This document shows, piece by piece, positions 1 to 9,600 of a stretch of DNA of 64,000 bases. The stretch is taken from NCBI GenBank assembly GCA_002717285.1, contig PBDF01000011.1, positions 1 through 64,000 of the forward strand, in the 5' to 3' direction. A model generated the notes under the pieces. That model saw nothing but the letters and a program-made list of their open reading frames with translations. It did not search any database and had not been told where the DNA came from. Position numbers and translations under genes: made by a program. The stretch is from Magnetovibrio sp. (GTDB taxonomy: Bacteria > Pseudomonadota > Alphaproteobacteria > Rhodospirillales_A > JABHCV01). The stretch's first letter is position 1, and each line of letters begins with the position of its first letter.

Positions 1-670
1 CGTGAGCACATCGTCACCAGTTCCGCCCGTGAGCACATCATTGCCAGCCTGACCACTCAACGTATCATTACCAGAACCACCCGTGAGCACATCGTCACCA
101 GAACCACCTTGAAGAGTAATACTGATGTTACTGTCAACTGTAATGTCATCTGCTAAGGAGGTACCGCTTAACGTATATTTTCCTTCAACAAGAGAGACCT
201 TAATAATTCCGTCAGAGAAAGCTAGCGACTCAATACCAACTAAAGTATCAGATCCATCTGCACCCACAGCGTCAGAAACTAAAAGACCCGCTGTACTTGC
301 ACTAAAGCGATAGTTTGCCATGGGACTATTATAGAAAGCAGTATTACTACCTGACCCACCTGAGATAAGATCATCGCCACCACCTCCCGACAGGACGTCA
401 TCACCCGCACCCCCAAGAAGTTTGTTTGCACTTTTATTACCCGTGATGGCATCGTCTAAATTTGAACCTTTTACATTCTCAACATTAATTATGCCAAGGA
501 CGTTATTCTCAGTTTCTTTTAGTTCTTCATCCTGCAGCAAAATTGATAAGCCTGATTGTTGACTCAATTTGGAGGCGTCAAGAGTGTCATCACCTGCACC
601 TCCATCTATAACTTGTGTTACATTATCGACCAGGTTGATCGTATCATCACCTGCTCCAGCCCTAATGGTT
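1..670 (-). repeat. RTX calcium-binding nonapeptide clusters
   Basis: On the minus strand the giant frame encodes glycine/aspartate nonapeptides (pattern GGxGxDxLx) in three clusters, near 670-590, 425-360 and 115-1. The last one is cut by the window edge. Between them lies a stretch with the DTLVGIESLAFSDG pattern that is usual between RTX blocks. The near-identical DNA copies (gtgagcacatcgtcacc and relatives) are protein-coding, not a CRISPR array. Confidence 0.9.
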
Positions 671-3600
671 TCTGTATTGAAAGCTGTTATAACATCGTCT
701 TTACCACCAAGGTTCAAGACATCAGCACCTTGCCTGAGATCAATTTTGTCTAGGCCCGACTCAAAGGTGCCAATCAAATTAGTTGACTCTGCTTCATCCG
801 TTCCAACAATTACATCAGCGACTCCCTCTCGAAGAGCCAACGAGCTGGTTCCTGAAACGCCGCGCAATACTCCATTAACGGAAATAGTTGCAATTGCAGT
901 AACAGATACCCCATCGGTGTCTGTGATAGTATACTCAATTTTATCATCAACAACCTGCAAGTCTGAGAGGAGCTGAAAGTCTTCAACACCAGTTGGATCA
1001 TAGGTATAACTTCCGTCACCTTGGATAACCACAGAGGCTCCGTTGGAAGAGATAAATGTATAGCCATCTTCCGCATCTCCGGTAGCTCCTGCAACAGAAG
1101 TAATTTTTACAGTTTTTCCAATAACATCTACGGAATCAACATCACTATCGTTACTAAGCAGACCATTGGCTGCATCAACTGACAATTTGGATGTCGCACC
1201 CACCGTGTTGAAATCTGCCACTGCTACAGGTGAGTCGTTTTCACCTTGAATGTTAACTGTAATCGTCGCCCCGTCGCTACTAATTCCATCCGTTGCCTGA
1301 TAGGTGAACGTGTCATTAACACTCTGGCTTGAAGATAGACTATTTACCGCTGCTGCATTTGGCGTGTAGGTAAATGTTGCATCATCGTTCATAGTGACAA
1401 CACCCTTGTCACCCTGCTGGAAGGTAAGGATAGTAATTTTATCAGCCGCATCTGAATCCGTATCGTTTTTCAGAGCGTCGATGGCAACCGTGCCACTTTC
1501 ATTAACAGACGCCGTATCATCAATGGCATTTGGAGCGTCATTAATGCCACTAACCGTAACAGTTACAGTCTGAGTGGTTGCGCCGCCCTGACCATCAGAT
1601 ACAACGTAGTCAAATGTGTCGACCGCAGCCTCACCAGCCGCTAATTTTTTTGTTGCTTCCGTATCTGCAACATAGCTAATTGCATTGTTGCTGATTGACG
1701 CATGTCCGTAGACAGGCGAAGTATTAGCACCAACACTCACAAGGGTAAGCGTGCCTCCATCAACATCACTATCATTAGCCAACACAGGGAGTGTAATCGT
1801 CTGCTGCCCAGAAGCTGCACCTTTATCAGCAACCGCTGTCGGAACGTCGTTAACGGAAGCAACAGAAATTGCAATAGTTTCAGTATCAAACGCCCCATCG
1901 GAATCCTGTACACGATAAGTAAATTTATCAGAACCGTAGAAATTAGAATTAGGAGTGTAAATAAAAGAACCATTCTGTTGAATGACGACGCTTCCGTTTT
2001 CAGGTGCTCCTCCAGCAGCCAGCGAAAACATAAGTTCTGCCGCAGTATTATCAGCATCACTTGCTAACGCCGTTCCCGAAATTTCTGTATCCTCATTACC
2101 TGAAACGCTAATACCCGATTTAGCTACCGGCACATCGTTGGTTCCTGAGACCGTTATCGTTACTGTATTGCTCGAAGTTAAAACGCCGTCAGTTACGGTA
2201 TAATCAAATTTTAGATCTACACTTTGACCAGCACGCAGAGCATCAAAAGCTCCCTTAGCGGGTTTAAAAGTTACAACACCACCCGTTTCACTAATTGTGC
2301 CCGTCGCTGACGCGTCAGAATTATCTGAAGAAAGCTTTAAGTCTCCAATGTTGGATACAGTTAATGTATCTGCATCCACATCTATATCATTTGACAGTAG
2401 GTTAATAATAACCGGTGCCATAGCATTGGCGGCGGTGCCGAAATCTGCCTTAGCAACTGGTCCATCATTGGTCGGGGAGACTGTTACCGTCACGTTGGCG
2501 GAGTCATAGCTTGAGTTGTCACCCAAATTATTTGACGCCGTGTAGGTGAATGTGTCCTGACCAAAGAAATTCTTGTTGGGGGTATAAACCACCGAGCCAT
2601 TTGCTGTGGTGGTAGAAACAGAGGATGATCCACCGGAAACCGCTGTTTTAAAGGGGGTGCCTAAATCTAGTGCGGTAAGTATGAATTGATCAGTCCCACC
2701 GTTAACAGCCTCGGCTGTTACAACAGCATTGAGGCTTGCGTCTTTGTTTATCGTATCAATGATATTGCTTCGAATGGCAGATACGTCAGATCCGCTCACA
2801 TTAAAAGTCAATGTTGCCCCTGAGATAGTCACGCTAAATGCGTCGCCGTGGCTCAATCCTCCCAAGGTTATTGTATCTGCCTGCGCCTGGATAACAACCG
2901 TTCCGTTCTGCGCCTTACCAACGGATGCAATTGACGGGTCTGTCAGTTGAGCCAAATCAGTTCTAGTATCATCAGCAAGTACATTGATAATAATTGCCCC
3001 GCCGTCTTCTGCACCCCCACCCGCATCATCATTGGCGATGGGAACGGCATTGGCAGCTTCGCGCGCAACAACAAGAGCTAACTCTTCACTCGCCTTTGAA
3101 ACAAATTGCTCAAACTGCTCCTGTCCTGCGATAGCTTGTGCAGCTCCCTGCTCTGCAGCAGCTTGTTGCGCTACTGCCAGCTCTGCGGCTGAGGAGGCAG
3201 TATCAGCCGCATCAGTAGCGATGGTAATGTGACTTTCAGCAGTGCTTACAATCGCCTTTCCAGCATTGATAGCATTAATTTTTTCCTGATCCGTCGTTGC
3301 AGAATTGAAACTAGCTAAAGTTGCAGTAAAATCGGCAGCCAAACTAGCGTCAGAGGCATCGCCAAGATCATCCACAAAAGCATCTACTCTGCTCTGCGTT
3401 ATTGCAGCCGCAGAGAATGCATCAGTTACAGCCGATTGAATAGTCGAGGCAATACTTGAAGCTGATTGCAAGCCCGTAACTAGTGCCCCAAGCACTCCTT
3501 CAGTACCATTTTCAAAGCTAGAAATATGGTTACTGTTGGTAGCAAGCGAGTACCTATGACCCGGGTTTGTAATAGTAACATTAATTTCGTCATCATTAAA

Positions 3601-6600
3601 ACCGTTGACTGCCGTCAACGCTGAAAAACCTGAATTAATAGCTTCAGCAATGGACGTACGTATTACTGCCAAGGTCTTTGCATCATCAGGCACTGTAACA
3701 GTAAGGGTAGCAGTGGAGTTGTTCGCATCCGTGAGACTAACCACAAAGGAGTCTCCAGCACTAACGTTAGCCACGTCTACACCACCTGACTCTGATGATC
3801 CGATAACCAACATAAAATTTTGTTGCGTAACGGCTATTACATTACCCAAAGCAGTGATTACACCGTTTAAAGACGTGGCGACGGTTGCACCCGAATCTTG
3901 CGCTCCATTGGCAAGAGAGGTAATAGCATTTGTGATTGTAGTTTCCGCAGTCGTAGCCGTTGATGTGGCACTTGATAAAGCATTGGTAATGGTAACATCG
4001 GGATTGTCAGAGTTTTCAGTCGTAGCCAGTTTAGCCTCATACGTTGTAGCTATACTCAAAGCAGACTTAACTGCATTGACTGCTATTTTAGCTTCACCCA
4101 ACGCTCGCACAGCTGCGGCCTGAGCCTCGCTGGCAGATAAATCAGCTGCGGCGTCAGAGGATAAAACATCTTGATAGGCGGCATCAAAACCATCAATATT
4201 CGCCTGCTTTTGCAGATCAAATAGCTGATCACCCGAAGCAGATGCCACATTAGCCTGCGCCAACGCATTGTCTGCGGCAGTTTTTGTTTCAGTTGCGCTG
4301 CGCTCTGCAGCTTTAACATTGACCAACCAAAGATCTACGTCATCATTAGCAGAAACTATCAAAGATTTTGCCATTTTAGTCGCATTAGGGTCAGCCGTAA
4401 TAGCCGCTGTAGCTTCTTTAATGCTAATCGCCAATGCATCCGCCTGAGAGGACAAACTACCATCAATAGCCTGCGGAACATTAACCCCAAGGGCGGTCGC
4501 TAGATCTTCAATTTCATTATAAGTTTTGGCAGCTGCGGATAAAGCTGCAGTCTTAATAGAGGCTGTAATCTCTGCTGCGCTCTCACCACTGACCCCCAGA
4601 ATTGTCGAAGCGTTCTTCAAAGCGGCGAAAGCGGCATCTGCTGCGTTCTTAGCCGCCACCGTATCATTAGCATTGAGTGCGGTTACAGCTGTGGCCGCTT
4701 GCGTTTTAGTTTGTGATAATGCCGTTTGAATCGTAGTCGCCATGAAAGCAAGTTGAGTAGTGACAGCATCGGTGATTGTGTCATTACCGTCGGAATTGTT
4801 ATCTGTAACGCTGGTAGTGACATCCAAGGCGACACCCTGAACAACACCAGTCAGGTGTAAAGTCCCTGCCCCCTTACCACTCGCTAAAACGATCAAACTA
4901 GTGCTCGAGTCCGAATTGATAGCACTCGCCAAACCATTTCGAACTGCCGTCTGGTCGTCACCACTTTGGACGGTATAACTGACATTGTGACCATTAATGC
5001 GCACGGTATAAACATCGCCGCTGTCGACAGAATCACCAATGGTGACAATCTCTACATGGGCTTTAGCATCAACAGCGGCCTCTAACGCTTCAATGGCGAC
5101 GGTATTCGCTTTGATAGAAACTAGGGCCTTTGCCAGCCCCGCCTCAGCCTTCACGGTTTCTTCACCCGCAGTTACTGCCTGTGCCTGTGCTTCAGCGGCT
5201 GAAGAAATAGCTTTATCTTTAGCTCCTTGCAAAAAGGCGGCCTGAGCGGCGTCAGCAGCTTTCTGGGTTTCTTGCCTTGTTTCTGTTGAATCAAGTGCAT
5301 TGGCCAATTGACCATTGGCAAGCTTGGCTGCTACCTCTGAATTATTTGCTGCTGTTTTGGCGTTACCTGCAAAAGTCATTGCAGCTTCAACTTTAGCCTC
5401 AACCTCCGTAATGGTAAGGGCAGAAAAGTCAACAGCTGTAGAGCCATCTTCCTGATAGTCCAACGCCGCAGCAGCATTAGCTGCATTCACAGCCAAATTA
5501 GCCGCAGTCGTGGCGGTGGTTGCTAAATTATTAGCCGTTATCGCTGCATTGTTAGCAGCACGAACCGTAGCCTCCGTGATACCTGCGGTGGATATCGCTG
5601 TGGATGCCTTGGCAGCCTCAACTGCAGCTGCTGAAGATGCGGCATTTGTTGTAACTAGGGCTGCTTGAGCATCGACAAAAGCCTCCTTGGCAGAACTCAG
5701 TGCTTTTTGCGCCCGCGCATTAGCTTGAAAAACCGTCTGATAAACCTCCGGATCAACAGAGGCCACAACAGAAGCTGCATTCAAAGCCGCCTGCGCATCG
5801 CCAGCCTCACTTTCAGCTATAACTTTAGCAGAAGCCGCCGCAGTTAGGCCAGCAGCTGCATCCAAAACTGCTTGCGCAGCGCTCATCGCAAATGTTTGAG
5901 CCGCTTCTGAAGCATCAAGAGCTGCCTGCGCATCACTTGCACGGGCACTTGCAATTGCGGCATCAGAGAGTGCTGCCGCTTTTGCCGCTATTGCTTTATT
6001 TGCTTCAGCTTGAGCATCTGCTTGCAGAGCGTTCAATTCTGACTCAGCCGCTGTTTTTTGCAGCGCAGCAAGTAAATTAGCATCATTTACCGCCGCTTCT
6101 GCAACGTCCTGTTGAGCTGAAGACTTTGCAGAACTGGCAACCGCATTGGCAATCGACTGGGATAAAGTATCCAAATCAGCCTTCAATGAGGAAAGAAGAG
6201 CATTCTGTGAAGCGTCTGCCGTCGCCTGAGCTGCAATCAAAGCCACCGTCGGTTGTGTGCTAATAGCACTCAGATTTATATCATCTAAGGCTTCAGCAGT
6301 ATCAATTGCGGTTTTGATCTTGCTGGCAGCTTCAGTCAAACTATTAGGGTCACTTAAGGTAACACCCAGTCCATCAACAACATCAAACATAGCTTCTTTA
6401 GCAGCCGCTGCTGCTGCAACCGCAGCTGTTTCAGCAGCTGTGGCATCCGCTAATGTGTATACTCCCGTGGCCGTTCCAGCAACAAATGCGTCTGCGATAG
6501 TCTTTGTGAGCGACGCCTGTTGACTGGCTGTTGCGGCCTGGCTGGCTGCTTTTGTCAACTGGGCAGTAATGACTCCGTCAATATCTTCAAGGCGTGCATC

Positions 6601-9600
6601 GGCTAGAGATTGAGCAGCAGTCTGCGCGCCAATTTCAAAGGACGAGGCAAAGCCCGACGCCTCTGCGGCCTGCCCTGATGCCGCTGAGGCCTGGGTTGCT
6701 GCTGCAGCCGCGTTAGTTGCACGGGTTTCAGCAACAACCAGGGCTGCAGCGGCAGTATCCGCAGCAGATTTGGCGTCAGCTAATGCCAGTTTAGCATCGG
6801 CCAAGGCCTGTCGAGCCTGCGTAACAGCGGAATCCCAGACTAGCTCGATCTGGCTATCATTTGCGTCGTTTCCATCATCGGCGGCTGCGCGTTTAGCAAT
6901 TACTTTTGCCAAAGATCCCGTTCGAGATGCAACAGCAGCTTCAGCTGCTGCTTTAGCAACATTAGGCGCAACGGTAGCCTCAATAACTTTTGACAAATCA
7001 GAAGCAGCAGTAGCAGCCGCTTTTGCTGTGCTCTCCGCTGTCGAGGCGGCGGAAGCGGCAGCTTTTACAGCCGCAAGGCGATTTGCTGAAGCGTCCCCAC
7101 CAGTCCAGTCAGAGACTGCCTGAGCAGAATTAGCAGCAATTTCAGCAGCGGCATCGGCAGCACCTGCAAACCCCTTTGCTTCTGTTGCAGAACCAGTAGC
7201 GGCTTGCGCAAAATTCAGAGCATTAATTCCTTTACCAAGAGCCACATCCATTGCTGCATTAGCTGCTGCTTGAGCAGCATCAGCAGCAGCCTGCGCTTTC
7301 ACTGCTAGACTTTCTGCCAAAGTTACGTTGACGTTTTTTGCTGCAAGTACAGCCTGTTCAGATAAACTTTTAGCCAGTACTTTTTGTTCAGAAGCAGTTA
7401 CGGAAAATACTTCAGCTTGTTTGCTTGCCAAATCTTCAGCAGCAGCCCTATCAATAGCAGCCTGCTCTGCCGCTGCTTGAGCATCAGCTCGTGCAGCATC
7501 TTCAGTCGCCTTGGCAGCGGCAGCGGCATTAGCCGCAAACTCTGCTGCTTCATCTTGCGCCTTTTGTAAATCTGAAGCTGCTCTTGCATCTGTTGCAGAA
7601 GCTGCTGCACTTAACGAGGCATTAAGAGCCGCAGTAGCACCTTGAGCAGCACTTGCTGCCGCGTTGGATGCCTGCTCTGCAACCCTAGATGCGGCTTTAG
7701 CACCGTTGGCAGCTGAGGTAGCAGAATCAGCCAGCGATTGTGCATTAGCCGCCGCCGTCGCAGCCGCATTAGAGGTTGCCAATGCTTTCGCCGCAGCTGC
7801 TTCAGCAAGGGTTGCCGCTGCATTTGCAGCTGTTGCATCATTTCGGCCCTCTGCTTGACTGGCAAGTGATTTTGCAACTGCTGCCTCTGCGGAGGATTTC
7901 AATGCTGCACCACGAGCGCCCGAGAGGATGCTACTTTGATTGATTGCAGCAATAAGAGCACTATCAGAAGCAGATAAATCACCACCAGTATCAGATACCT
8001 TAAAAGTAAACTCAGTTTTGTTGAGATTTATTGAACTGTTGCGCACCTGCAAAAAGTTATCCGCAGTTCCCCCAGAAACGTTACTGGCGGTTGCCGACAC
8101 AGTAAAAGCAACGCCCGAATTCTTAGCTGTCAAGGTTATTTCATTATTGATATCGCTAGCCTCTATGCTAACGTCCTTATTTTTACTGAGTACATTGACC
8201 AAACCGGTGCGAATATCACTAATATTTTTTTCTAACCCGGTAGATTTATAAGTATAAACCTTGCCGTTTACAGTAATAGAGTAAACATCGCCTGCTTCTC
8301 CTGTGCCACTGATAGTTACTGTACTTATTTGTTTGGCCGAATAAGTCAGAGTAAATTCAGCCCCAGATTTTGGCGCTCCTGAAATTGTCATTAAATCGAC
8401 TTGAGCACTTGAGGCTGTGCTCTCTGTTTGATTAACCAAACCCGCTTTTGCACCACCCTTCACCTTCAAATCAACATCCAACACCATGCCCGCTATATTT
8501 GACGTCAAAATAATTTTTCCATCACTAGCTCCAGCACTCGCAGTTACTATGCCGTTGACAGCAATGAGCGACTTGACGATGCTGTCAGCAGCTTCGCTAG
8601 CAGTGGCGAGACTCGTAAATTCCGATGCTGTTTTTTGTATCTCTGCTGCAGCAGACTGACTTGCAGCAAGCTTAGCGGCAGCTTGCTGCTGCTCTTCAGC
8701 TTTTTTGGCCTTACTTTCTGTTTGTACCTGTGTGGCAAGAATGCTCAATGCAGCATCAGCGGGATGCGGAGTTGGATTAATAATATCTGCTAAATCCGAT
8801 GCCGCCCATGCCGTTTTCGCCGCAGCATTAGCCAGCGCAACAGATTTTTGTGCAGCCTGAACTGTTGCCTCAATTGAGGCCAATTTATCCACACGCGCTG
8901 CAACCGCATCGGAATTACTACTCAGGTCAGGGTTTTTAGAAAGATGAATCAGATCTTTTTGCACCTCAATAGCAGTCGCCAGAGCAGAAGCCGCTGCTTG
9001 CTGCGCACCTGAAGCGCTAGCCGTAGTTGTGCTTACTGTGGCCCCATTGTCATTTGTCAACCCACCGTTGCTATGCATCACACTCAGGGTAAATTCTCCC
9101 GGCCGAGATAGAGCGCGAACTTTGAAAACACCATATTCGCCCGTCTCATGTTCTTGAATGGCCTCTACAATGGCACTAAGTGAACCATCAGCATTAATAG
9201 CCTCAACTAACAGAATTTCCAGGGCTTCCAAATCGCTAATATAAGGACCGCCAGAAGCACTATTGGCGGCAACCGCAGAATTGATATTTGCCTTGGTGAC
9301 ATTGTAAGTAAAAGTATTGTTATTTACCTTTAAAGTGACCGTGTCTCCATCCTCAACTGTACCAGTCAAGCGAACCGTATCTTCTTGGGCTGCACCACCT
9401 GCCTTTTTCGCAAAACTCTCAGCCAGGTCTTTCTGAGCATAGCGGGCACCGGTTACAGGATCATTTCCAACACGAGCATACAGCTGGGCGCTCTCACTAG
9501 CTTGCTCAGCGATTATTGACTGCGTAGCAACCGTATCAGTAGCGGTCTGGATTTCCGCAACAAGATTGTTGAAAATAACCTGAGCTTCTGCTTGCGCAGC

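Noticed and set aside
1..120. Short direct DNA repeats (gtgagcacatcgtcacc) resembling a CRISPR array
   Set aside because: They are in phase with the giant frame and encode RTX nonapeptides; there are no unique spacers and no cas genes.
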